In this document: in pieces, positions 34,831 to 42,747 of the stretch
Position numbering within the stretch: position 1 is the first letter of the stretch
Layout: every line of letters begins with the position of its first letter
From: PFJX01 sp963713085
Lineage (GTDB): Bacteria; Pseudomonadota; Gammaproteobacteria; Burkholderiales; Thiobacillaceae
Length of the DNA stretch: 64,000 bases
NCBI GenBank assembly: GCA_963713085.1
Contig: CAVQKQ010000016.1
Coordinates: 1 to 64,000, forward strand
Direction: 5' to 3'
Position numbers and translations under genes: made by a program
The notes under the pieces: model-generated
What the model was told of the DNA's origin: nothing
What the model saw: only the letters and a program-made list of their open reading frames with translations
Databases searched by the model: none

Positions 34831-34976
34831 CTGTTAGCTCCGATTTCAACCGGTGCGGTATCGGCGGCACGCGCCACTCGCGGCCGGTCGCACCTTCCGC
34901 TGCGCGGCAGGCACTGCTCCCTGCTCGCGTCGACTCCGATGCCCACGAAGTGGATGCGATGGACCTTGTGCTTCAT
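34827..34976 (-). pseudogene. Displaced murC 5' end, now a 49-codon chimeric ORF
   Basis: ATG 34976 overlaps the murG stop (ATGA), the usual murG-murC junction. It reads MKHKVHRIHFVGIG, identical in residues to MurC, with 38 of 41 nt matching 34790-34830. The similarity stops after ATCGG, and 105 nt of unrelated GC-rich sequence (34831-34935) follows, ending in a TGA that overlaps the GTG of the intact murC. The out-of-frame spacing (146 nt) means it cannot be part of MurC. The spacer contains GGTGCG and CGCACC arms that could pair. Confidence 0.75.
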
Positions 34977-36073
34977 GAAGCGAGTTCCTTCACTGTTTCC
35001 GCCACCCGCGCCGTGGCATCCGGCTTGGCCAGCGCGCGTGCCTTCACGGCCCGTTCCAGTAGAATTTCCCGGGTCAAACCGGCAAGCCAAGTGGACAGGC
35101 TCTCGGCATCGAGGTCTTTCTGCTGCATCAGCCAGGCGGCATCCGCGTCGGCCAGGAAGCGGGCGTTGGCGGTCTGGTGGTCGTCCACTGCGTAAGGGAA
35201 GGGCACGAATAGGGCGGCGCTGCCGCTGGCGGCCACTTCCGCCACGGTGAGGGCGCCGGCCCGGCAGATCACCACGTCGGCCCAGGCATAGGCCTCCGCC
35301 ATGTCGGCAATGAAGGCCGGCGTCTCGGCCGCCACGCCGGCTTCGGCGTAATGGGCCCCGAGGGCTTCCGCATGCATGGCGCCGGACTGGTGCCTTACCT
35401 GGGGGCGTTGTTCGGAGGCCAATCTGGACAAGGCCTGGGGCACCAGCTCGTTCAAGGCACGCGCGCCCAGGCTGCCGCCAACCACCAGCAGATGCAGGGG
35501 GCCGGCCCGTCCAGGCAGGCGGGTGTCCGGATCGGGGAGGGCGGCGATCTCGGGCCGCACCGGGTTGCCCACCCACTCCGTTGCGACCTTGCCGCAGGGC
35601 AGGGGCTTGTCATACCCGTTTTGGAAGGCGGCGGGCAGGCCCAGCAGGACACGCTCGGCCAGGCAGGCCAGGATGCGGTTGGTCAGCCCGGCGATGGCGT
35701 TCTGTTCGTGGATCACCAGGGGCTTGTTGAACAGGCTGGCCATCATGCCGCCGGGAAAGGCCACGTATCCGCCCAGACCCAGGGCCACATCGGGCCGTTC
35801 CCGAAAGATGGCCCGGGCCGCCTGCCAAAAGGCGGTCAGCAGATTGAACGGCAGTAGCAGCTTGGCGAGCAATCCCTTGCCGCGCACCCCGGCCACCTTC
35901 ACCCAGGCCATGTCGAAGCCCTTTTCCACCGCCAGCCTGGCTTCCATGCCGGCCCGGGTGCCAAGCCAGACCACGCGCCAGCCATCGCCGCGCAGCCGCT
36001 CCGCCACCGCCAGGGCGGGCATGACATGGCCGCCGGTGCCGCCGGCCATGACCAGGACGGTGCGCGCCGTCAT
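34973..36073 (-). CDS. murG: Lipid II synthase MurG
   Basis: This 366-aa GT28 glycosyltransferase adds GlcNAc to lipid I on the inner face of the membrane. It has the N-terminal loop MAGGTGGHVMPALAVAERL, the acceptor region FGLGGYVAFPGGMM-like stretch (ALGLGGYVAFPGGM), HEQNAIAGLTN, LVVGGSLGARALNELV and the donor-site CRAGALTVAEVAASG. It overlaps ftsW by 4 nt. Confidence 0.95.
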   Translation of the reverse strand: MTARTVLVMAGGTGGHVMPALAVAERLRGDGWRVVWLGTRAGMEARLAVEKGFDMAWVKVAGVRGKGLLAKLLLPFNLLTAFWQAARAIFRERPDVALGLGGYVAFPGGMMASLFNKPLVIHEQNAIAGLTNRILACLAERVLLGLPAAFQNGYDKPLPCGKVATEWVGNPVRPEIAALPDPDTRLPGRAGPLHLLVVGGSLGARALNELVPQALSRLASEQRPQVRHQSGAMHAEALGAHYAEAGVAAETPAFIADMAEAYAWADVVICRAGALTVAEVAASGSAALFVPFPYAVDDHQTANARFLADADAAWLMQQKDLDAESLSTWLAGLTREILLERAVKARALAKPDATARVAETVKELAS

Positions 36074-37230
36074 GTCTTCTTCCCCCGCATCAGGCAGCGG
36101 TTTTCATAATCGATGCGCAACAGCAGGGCCAGGGCCAGGCAGTTGGCGACGATGCCTGAGCCGCCGTAGCTCATCAGAGGCAGGGTCAGCCCCTTGGTGG
36201 GCAGCAGGTTGAGGTTCACGCCCATGTTGATGAAGGATTGGGTGCCTATCCAGACGCCCACCCCCTGGGCCACCAGTGCGGCGTAGTTGCGGCCCATGAG
36301 CCCGGCCTGCCAGCCGATGGAGAAGGCGCGCCAGGTGACCCAGGCGAACAGGCCGATGACGCAGAGGACGCCGATCAGGCCCAGCTCCTCGCCGATCACC
36401 GCCAACAGGAAGTCTGTGTAAGCCTCGGGCAGATAGAATAGTTTTTCCACGCTGTCGCCCAGGCCCACGCCGGTGACCTCGCCGCGGCCCAGGGCGATCA
36501 GGGCATGGGAGATCTGGTAACCGGAACCATAAGGGTCACTCCAGGGGTTGAGATAGCTAGTGACCCGGGCCAGGCGGTAGGGAGAAAGCACCACCAGCAT
36601 GACGAAGCCGATGCCGAGCAGCAGGATCAGGCCGACGAACAGTCGGGCGTTGAGGCCGCCCAGGAACAGGACGGCCAGGGCGATGGCGACGATCACCACG
36701 AAGGCGCCGAAGTCCGGTTCCAGCAGCAACAGGCTGCCCACCCCGAGCATCACCAGGAACATGGGCATGAAGCCCTTCTTCAGGCTTTGCATGAAGGCGG
36801 CCTTGCGCACCGTGTAATCGGCGGCATAGAGGATGGTGGCGAACTTCACCAGTTCGGAAGGCTGGAAGTTGCCCAGGGGGCCCAGGGGGATCCAGCGCCG
36901 GCTGCCATTTACCTCCCGGCCCAGGAAAGGCACCAGCACCAGGATCAGGAGCACCGCCCCAAGTATGAACAGGATGGGCGCCGCCTTCTGCCAGGCCTTG
37001 ATCGGCACCTGGAAGGCGGCATAGCCGCTGCCCAGGCCGATGACGAGATACATGGCATGGCGCACCAGGTAGAAGCTGGCCTGATGGCTGGCGCTCTTGG
37101 CCTCGGCGATGGAGGTGGATGCGGAATAGACCATCACCATGCCGATCATCAGCAGGCCCAGGGTGGCGAATACCAGCCCCCAGTCATAAGGGGTGAGTGC
37201 GGTGCGCTTGAGGGCGGCGTTATGAAACAT
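36070..37230 (-). CDS. ftsW: Peptidoglycan glycosyltransferase FtsW
   Basis: This 386-aa SEDS-family protein has ten predicted transmembrane helices. Signature segments are GREVNGSRRWIPLGPLGNFQ, QPSELVKFATILYAA, LLLLEPDFGAFVVIVAIALA and GLTLPLMSYGGSGIVANCLA. It polymerises septal glycan together with FtsI. Its start overlaps the murD end by 11 nt. Confidence 0.95.
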   Translation of the reverse strand: MFHNAALKRTALTPYDWGLVFATLGLLMIGMVMVYSASTSIAEAKSASHQASFYLVRHAMYLVIGLGSGYAAFQVPIKAWQKAAPILFILGAVLLILVLVPFLGREVNGSRRWIPLGPLGNFQPSELVKFATILYAADYTVRKAAFMQSLKKGFMPMFLVMLGVGSLLLLEPDFGAFVVIVAIALAVLFLGGLNARLFVGLILLLGIGFVMLVVLSPYRLARVTSYLNPWSDPYGSGYQISHALIALGRGEVTGVGLGDSVEKLFYLPEAYTDFLLAVIGEELGLIGVLCVIGLFAWVTWRAFSIGWQAGLMGRNYAALVAQGVGVWIGTQSFINMGVNLNLLPTKGLTLPLMSYGGSGIVANCLALALLLRIDYENRCLMRGKKT

Positions 37231-38656
37231 GGCCGTCCCCCTCTTGGTTGAGCTTCAGGCTGGCTACCGCGTCGATGAATACCTGGGCCCGATGGGCGTA
37301 GTTTCGGAACATGTCCCAACTGGCGCAGGCCGGAGACAGCAGCACGGCATCGCCGGGCCGGGACAGCCGGAAGGCCGTCCGCACCGCCTCGTCCATGGTC
37401 TCGGCCCGGTGTACCGGACAGGCGCCGGCGATGGCCGCGGCGATGAGGGGGCCGTCGCGGCCGATCTGCACCACCGCCCGGGCGTTTCGCGCGGCGTCGC
37501 CCAAGGGCGAGAAATCCTGGCCCTTGCCGTCGCCGCCGACGATCAGCACCACCGGTACCGTGAAGCCCCGCAGGGCGGCGACCGTGGCACCCACATTGGT
37601 ACCCTTGGAGTCGTCGTAGAAGCTGCGATCCGCCACCATATCCACTTTCTGGACCCGGTGGGGCAGGCCTTCGAAGGTCTTCAGGGCGGGGATCAAGCCG
37701 TCGTATTCCAGGCCGATGGCGCGGCACAGGGCCAGCGCGGCCAGGGCGTTGGCGGCGTTGTGCAGGCCGGCGATCGGAAGTTTGTCCACCGGCAGCAGTC
37801 CTTCCCCCCCTTCCGCCAGCCACAGGCGTTCCTTCTGATGGATCAGGCCGAAGCGGCCGGCATCGGCGCCGAATTGCACGGGGGTATCGACGTCGCCGAT
37901 GCCGAAGCTCCATTGGGTATGGCCGGGCCGCGCCATGGCCATCACCGCCGGGTCGTCCCGGTTCAGCACCTGCACCCCCTGCCCGGTGAAGATGCGCCGC
38001 TTGGCCGCCGCGTATGCCTCCAGGTCGGCGTACCGGTCCATGTGGTCCTGGGAGATGTTGAGGACGGTGGCCGCGTCGGGGGCCAGGGTGGTGGTGGTCT
38101 CCAGTTGGAAACTGGACAGTTCCAGCACCCAGACGTCCGGGTCCTTGCCCAGAGTTTCCCGGTTGTCCAGGGCATCCAGGACCGGCAGGCCGATATTGCC
38201 GGCCACCACGGCGTCCAGGCCGTAGGCGGCGCAGAGGTGGCCCGCAAGGCTGGTGACGGTGCTCTTGCCGTTGGAACCGGTGATGGCGATGACCTTGGCG
38301 GCGCTGCCGCGAATGGCCCGGGCGAAAAGTTCAACGTCGCCGGCCACGTCCTTGCCATCCTTCAGGGCCTGCTGGATCTCCGGGGTGGCCAGGGGCACGC
38401 CGGGGCTGGCGACGATGAGATCCGCCCAGGCAAAGTCGGCGCTGTCGAATCCGCCCAGGGTCAGGGCCACCTCGGGGAAGGCCTCGCGTATGTGTTGTCC
38501 GTGGGGCGGTTCCGACCGGGAGTCGGTGGCGCGCACGCAGGCGTCATGCTCCAGCAGCCAGCGCACGCAGGCCGCACCGGTATCACCCAGGCCCACCACC
38601 AAGGCCTTGATACCGGAGAAGCTGGTTACGAGCGGGTTGGAAGCGTTGGCGTTCAT
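37220..38656 (-). CDS. murD: UDP-N-acetylmuramoylalanine-D-glutamate ligase MurD
   Basis: This 478-aa Mur ligase begins MNANASNPLVTSFSGIKALV, has the ATP loop ITGSNGKSTVTSL and NISQDHMDRYADLEAYAAAK, and ends in CASWDMFRNYAHRAQVF. ATG 38656 was chosen because it precedes the N-terminal Rossmann-like domain; the open frame to 38755 runs through the duplicated mraY end in another frame. It is the first gene of the murD-ftsW-murG block flanked by displaced gene ends. Confidence 0.94.
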   Translation of the reverse strand: MNANASNPLVTSFSGIKALVVGLGDTGAACVRWLLEHDACVRATDSRSEPPHGQHIREAFPEVALTLGGFDSADFAWADLIVASPGVPLATPEIQQALKDGKDVAGDVELFARAIRGSAAKVIAITGSNGKSTVTSLAGHLCAAYGLDAVVAGNIGLPVLDALDNRETLGKDPDVWVLELSSFQLETTTTLAPDAATVLNISQDHMDRYADLEAYAAAKRRIFTGQGVQVLNRDDPAVMAMARPGHTQWSFGIGDVDTPVQFGADAGRFGLIHQKERLWLAEGGEGLLPVDKLPIAGLHNAANALAALALCRAIGLEYDGLIPALKTFEGLPHRVQKVDMVADRSFYDDSKGTNVGATVAALRGFTVPVVLIVGGDGKGQDFSPLGDAARNARAVVQIGRDGPLIAAAIAGACPVHRAETMDEAVRTAFRLSRPGDAVLLSPACASWDMFRNYAHRAQVFIDAVASLKLNQEGDGHVS

Positions 38657-38664
38657 GTCGGAGC

Positions 38665-38820
38665 TCAACGCAGCTTCAGGGTCGAAAGGCCGATGAGCAC
38701 CAGCATCATGCTGATGATCCAGAAGCGCAGGTTGGGTTTGGTGTCGCCATAACATGCGCGAGAAACGCGCATGTGAGTCTCCCCCAACCCAACCAGCATC
38801 CTCTTCTTTACGTTATTCAT
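38665..38820 (-). pseudogene. 51-codon ORF ending in a duplicate of the mraY C-terminus
   Basis: ATG 38820 follows GAGGTGA, a good ribosome site overlapping the mraY stop. The ORF reads MNNVKKRMLVGLGETHMRVS, RACYGDTKPNL, then the last 20 residues of MraY (RFWIISMMLV, LIGLSTLKLR) and a stop, 8 nt before murD. These 20 codons match mraY's own last 20 at the protein level completely, but differ at 9 of 63 nt counting the stop, all synonymous. It is probably the original mraY end displaced by insertion, or an end carried in with murD. If translated it would be a one-helix membrane peptide. Confidence 0.75.
38730..38794. repeat. REP-like nested palindrome between mraY and murD
   Basis: The outer arms are GGTTGGGTT (38730-38738) and AACCCAACC (38786-38794). 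The inner hairpin is ACATGCGCG (38752-38760), loop AGAAA, CGCGCATGT (38766-38774). All arms pair perfectly. GGTTGGGTT/AACCCAACC arms recall REP-type intergenic elements common in proteobacteria. It fills most of the 96-bp spacer between the intact mraY and its duplicated 3' end. Confidence 0.75.
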
Positions 38821-38823
38821 GGC

Positions 38824-39909
38824 TCACCTCAGCTTCAGAGTTGAGAGGCCAATCAACACAAGCATCATGCTGATGATCCAGAAGCGGACGACCACCTGGG
38901 TTTCCTTCCAACCCTTCTTCTCGAAGTGGTGGTGGATGGGGGCCATGAGGAAGACCCGCTTGCCGCGCAGCTTGAAGGAGCCCACCTGGAGCATGACCGA
39001 CACGGTCTCGGCCACGAACACGCCGCCCATGATGAACAGCACGATCTCCTGGCGCACGATCACCGCCACCACCCCCAGTGCACCCCCCAGGGCCAGGGCG
39101 CCCACGTCTCCCATGAACACCTCGGCGGGGTAGGCGTTGAACCAGAGGAAGGCCAGGCCCGCCCCCACCAAGGCGGTGCAGAAGATCACCAACTCGCCGG
39201 CGCCGGGTATGTGGGGCATGCCCAGGTATTTGGAGAACACGGCATGACCTGCCACGTAGGCGAAGATGGCCAGTGCGCCCGCCACCATGACCGTGGGCAG
39301 GATGGCCAGGCCGTCCGCGCCGTCGGTGAGGTTCACGGCGTTGCTGGTGCCGACGATCACGAAATAGGCCAGCAGCACGAAGCCGGTCACCCCCAGGGGC
39401 ATGACGATGTGCTTGAAGAAGGGCACGATCAGTTCGGTCTGGGCCGGCAGGTGGGCCGACCAGGCCAGCCAGCCGGCCACGCCGAAGCCGATCAGGGACT
39501 GCCAGAAATATTTCCAGCGGGAGGGCAGGCCCTTGGGATTCTTCGCCACCACCTTGCGCCAGTCGTCAACCCAGCCGATGGCGCCGAAGCCCAGCAGGGT
39601 GGCCAGGGCGACCCAGACATAATTGTTGGACAGGTCGGCCCAGAGCAAAGTGGTGATGGCCACCGCGGCCAGGATCAGGGAGCCGCCCATGGTGGGGGTG
39701 CCGGCCTTGGTCAGGTGGGTCTGGGGGCCGTCGTCCCGGATCGGCTGGCCGATCTTCAGCTCGGTCAGCCTGCGGATCAGGGTGGGTCCCACCAGGAACG
39801 AAATGATCAGCGAGGTCAGGGCCGCCAGCACCGCCCGCAGGGTGATGTACTGGAACACGTTGAATAGGCGGATGTCCTGGCCGATCCACTGGGCGAGCAT
39901 CAGGAGCAT
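38824..39909 (-). CDS. mraY: Phospho-N-acetylmuramoyl-pentapeptide transferase MraY
   Basis: This 361-aa polytopic membrane enzyme forms lipid I from undecaprenyl phosphate. It has GTPTMGG and NAVNLTDGADGLAILPTVMV (catalytic Asp motif), FMGDVGALALGGALG and MAPIHHHFEKKGWKE. The length matches the E. coli enzyme (360). ATG 39909 is used; ATG 39900 is an alternative. The last 20 codons (CTT, TTG, ATT, TCA, ACT, AGG among them) are less GC-rich than the duplicate copy before murD. Confidence 0.95.
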   Translation of the reverse strand: MLLMLAQWIGQDIRLFNVFQYITLRAVLAALTSLIISFLVGPTLIRRLTELKIGQPIRDDGPQTHLTKAGTPTMGGSLILAAVAITTLLWADLSNNYVWVALATLLGFGAIGWVDDWRKVVAKNPKGLPSRWKYFWQSLIGFGVAGWLAWSAHLPAQTELIVPFFKHIVMPLGVTGFVLLAYFVIVGTSNAVNLTDGADGLAILPTVMVAGALAIFAYVAGHAVFSKYLGMPHIPGAGELVIFCTALVGAGLAFLWFNAYPAEVFMGDVGALALGGALGVVAVIVRQEIVLFIMGGVFVAETVSVMLQVGSFKLRGKRVFLMAPIHHHFEKKGWKETQVVVRFWIISMMLVLIGLSTLKLR

Positions 39910-41261
39910 GTGTTGTTCCCCACGAAGCTTTGCACGACCCGTTCCATCTTCATGAACCGGGAGCCCTTCACCAGTACCGTCACCTCGGGCCCCAGTGCGC
40001 ATTCGATCTCGGCCAGCAATTCCTCGATGCGTTCAAAGTGCATGGCCTTGTGGTCCGCGTCGGCGGGACCGTAGGCCTGCGCCGTATGCAGGGTCAGTTC
40101 GCCCAGGCAGAACAAACGCTCGATGCCCGCGCTGCGTGCCAGCACACCCACCTCCCTGTGCAAGTCGACGCTGCCTGATCCCAGTTCGCCCATGTCCCCC
40201 AGCACCAGGATGCGGATGCCGGGGCGGGCGGCCAGGACCTGGATGGCGGCGGCGACCGAGTCCGGATTGGCGTTGTAGCTGTCGTCGATCAGGGCGGCCC
40301 CCAGGATGCAGGCGTGTTGCTGGAGTCGGCCCTTGACCCCCGCGTAGGCGGCCAGCCCGCGCCCGATCGCCTCCGGCGTGGCGCCCAGGGCCAGGGTGGC
40401 GGCGCAGGCGGCGGCGGCGTTGCGCAGGTTGTGTTCGCCCGGCACCTGCAGAATGGTCTCGACGACGCCGGCGGGGGTGTCAAGGCGCACCGCGGAAGCC
40501 GGACCCTGTCTGGCCTTCACGTCGGCGTCGGCGCCCAGGCCGAAACTCACGACCTGGTGCGCGCCGGCCAGGCCGCGCCACATCTCGGCGTGGGGGTCGT
40601 CGGCATTGACCAGGGCGATGCCGTCGTCCTTCAGGCCGGCATAGATCTCGCCCTTGGCTCGGGCGATGGCTTCCACGCTGCCCAGTCCTTCCAGGTGGGC
40701 GCGCAGGGCGTTGTTGACCAGGGCCGCATTGGGCTGGGCCAGACGCGACAGGTAATCCAACTCGCCAGCGTGGTTCATACCCATCTCGATCACCGCATAG
40801 CGATGTTCGGGGGTCAACTCCAGCAGGGTCAGGGGCATGCCGATATCGTTGTTGAGGTTGCCCCGGGTGGCCAGCACGGCCTCCGCGCCCGCCTCGGCCG
40901 TGAGGATGGCGGCCACCATCTCCTTTACCGTGGTCTTGCCGTTGCTGCCGGTGATGGCCACCAGCCGCGCCGGCATGCGCTGGCGATGCCAGGCGGCGAG
41001 TTTTCCGAGGGCCAGGCGCGTGTCCTTCACCACGATGGCGGGAGCCAGCTCCAGGTGGGCGTCGGCCTGGACCATGACCGCAGCCGCGCCTTGCTCCAAG
41101 GCCTTGGCGGCGAAGGCGTGGCCGTCGAAGTGGGGACCCTTCAGGGCCACGAACAGGCAGCCCGGCATCAGTTTGCGGCTGTCGCTGCAGACGGCCGTGA
41201 ATTCCACATCCGCACCCGCCGCGCTGGCGCTCAGGGCATGGGCCGCTTCGTGCAGTCTCAT
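39900..41261 (-). CDS. murF: UDP-N-acetylmuramoyl-tripeptide-D-Ala-D-Ala ligase MurF
   Basis: This 453-aa Mur ligase begins MRLHEAAHALSASAAGADVE. It has CSDSRKLMPGCLFVALKG, the ATP loop ITGSNGKTTVKEMVA, IEMGMNHAGELDYLSRLAQP and DDSYNANPDSV. ATG 41261 overlaps the murE stop (ATGA); the ORF extends to 41285 within murE, but that start is less likely. Confidence 0.94.
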   Translation of the reverse strand: MRLHEAAHALSASAAGADVEFTAVCSDSRKLMPGCLFVALKGPHFDGHAFAAKALEQGAAAVMVQADAHLELAPAIVVKDTRLALGKLAAWHRQRMPARLVAITGSNGKTTVKEMVAAILTAEAGAEAVLATRGNLNNDIGMPLTLLELTPEHRYAVIEMGMNHAGELDYLSRLAQPNAALVNNALRAHLEGLGSVEAIARAKGEIYAGLKDDGIALVNADDPHAEMWRGLAGAHQVVSFGLGADADVKARQGPASAVRLDTPAGVVETILQVPGEHNLRNAAAACAATLALGATPEAIGRGLAAYAGVKGRLQQHACILGAALIDDSYNANPDSVAAAIQVLAARPGIRILVLGDMGELGSGSVDLHREVGVLARSAGIERLFCLGELTLHTAQAYGPADADHKAMHFERIEELLAEIECALGPEVTVLVKGSRFMKMERVVQSFVGNNTCS

Positions 41262-42745
41262 GCCCGCCTCCCGGCCGCATTCCACCGCGTCAGGGCTTCG
41301 GCGGCCTCTGCCGCATCGGAAAAGGGCCGCTTTATGCCCTGGATCTCCTGGTAGTCCTCGTGGCCTTTCCCGGCCAGCACCACGATGTCTTCCGGTCCGG
41401 CCTCCAGGATGGCGTGGCGGATGGCCTCACGCCGGTCGCTGATGCGGGTCTGGCCGGGGGGCATGCCCTGGAGGATGTGATCGATGATGTGCTCCGGATC
41501 TTCATTGCGCGGGTTGTCGCTGGTGACCACGGCCAGGTCGGCATGGCGAGCCACGGCGGCGCCCATCAGCGGGCGCTTGCCGGTGTCCCGGCCGCCGCCG
41601 CAGCCGAACACGCAGACCAGTCGCCCCGGGGTGAGGGTTTTGAGGGCGGACAGGACCTTGTCCAGGGCATCCGGGGTATGGGCAAAATCGACGATGACGG
41701 TGGGATGGGCTTCATAGCCTTCGATACGCTGCATGCGGCCGGCCACGGCCTTGACCCGGGACAGCGCGGCGACGGCATCGTCGAAAGCGATGTCCCCAGC
41801 CAGCAGGGCACCCAGGGCGGCAAGCAGGTTGTAGGCGTTGAACTCTCCCAGCAGGGGGCTGGCCAATTGGCCCCTGCCCCAGGGCGAGACGATCTCCAGG
41901 TGCAGGCCCAGACGGTCGGCCTGGAAGCGATCGGCGCGCAGGTCGCCATTGCGCAGGCCGTAGCTGATGATCCGGGCCGGGCCGCCGGCCAGTTGCTCCA
42001 GGAGTCGGGCGCCCAGTTCGTCGTCGGCGTTGAGAACGGCCGCCTCCAAGCCGGGCCAATGGAACAGCCGGCTTTTGGCGGCGGCATAGTTCTCCATGTC
42101 GCCGTGGTAGTCCAGATGATCACGGGAGAGATTGGTGAGCACGGCCACGTCGAATGCCAAGCCCGCCACCCGGCCCTGATCCAGCCCGTGGGAGGACACC
42201 TCCATGGCGATGCCGGCCGCCCCCGCTTTGCGATATCGGGCCAGCAGCCCCTGCAGGGTGACCGCGTCCGGTGTGGTGTGGCTGGCATGCGCCAACCCCT
42301 CCGGAAAACCATTGCCCAGGGTGCCGATGGCGGCGGTCCGGCGACCCAGATCCGTATAGGCCTGGGCCAGCCAATGGGAGACGGAGGTCTTGCCATTGGT
42401 GCCGGTGATGCCGGTCAGCCACAGGGCCTCTGAAGGCTGGCCGTACCAAACTGCCGCCAGCGCCGCCGCACGGCTCTTTAGGCCGGCCACGGGCAGGTGG
42501 GGGACGCGCCAGCCGGGTTGCCAGGCGAATTCGATGCCAGAGGCGTCGGGGTCGGATTCCCAGGCCACGGCGGCGGCACCGGCCTGGATGGCGGCGGCGA
42601 TGTGGGTGCGACCGTCATGGACGTTGCCGGGATAGGCCAGGAAGATGTCGCCGGGGGCCACGCGCCGGCTGTCGGCGGTCATGTCCCGGGCAGCGGGGGC
42701 CAGGTTACGCAGGCGGGCGGCCAAGTCCAGAGTGTCCCGGTCCAA
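41258..42745 (-). CDS. murE: UDP-MurNAc-tripeptide synthetase MurE (meso-DAP type)
   Basis: This 495-aa Mur ligase has TADSRRVAPGDIFLAYPG, the ATP loop ITGTNGKTSVSHWLAQA, LSRDHLDYHGDMENYAAAKS and the substrate-selecting motif DNPRNEDP, whose Arg specifies meso-diaminopimelate. The start is TTG 42745, 2 nt after the ftsI stop, with a GGAGGGGG site about 10 nt upstream. Confidence 0.94.
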   Translation of the reverse strand: MDRDTLDLAARLRNLAPAARDMTADSRRVAPGDIFLAYPGNVHDGRTHIAAAIQAGAAAVAWESDPDASGIEFAWQPGWRVPHLPVAGLKSRAAALAAVWYGQPSEALWLTGITGTNGKTSVSHWLAQAYTDLGRRTAAIGTLGNGFPEGLAHASHTTPDAVTLQGLLARYRKAGAAGIAMEVSSHGLDQGRVAGLAFDVAVLTNLSRDHLDYHGDMENYAAAKSRLFHWPGLEAAVLNADDELGARLLEQLAGGPARIISYGLRNGDLRADRFQADRLGLHLEIVSPWGRGQLASPLLGEFNAYNLLAALGALLAGDIAFDDAVAALSRVKAVAGRMQRIEGYEAHPTVIVDFAHTPDALDKVLSALKTLTPGRLVCVFGCGGGRDTGKRPLMGAAVARHADLAVVTSDNPRNEDPEHIIDHILQGMPPGQTRISDRREAIRHAILEAGPEDIVVLAGKGHEDYQEIQGIKRPFSDAAEAAEALTRWNAAGRRA

Positions 42746-42747
42746 GC

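Noticed and set aside
34831..34935. Independent small gene between murC and murG
   Set aside because: Reading continues from the murC start copy, with no separate start or ribosome site; treated as a scar ORF.
37229..38752. 507-codon plus-strand ORF
   Set aside because: Exact antisense of murD; no recognisable domain.
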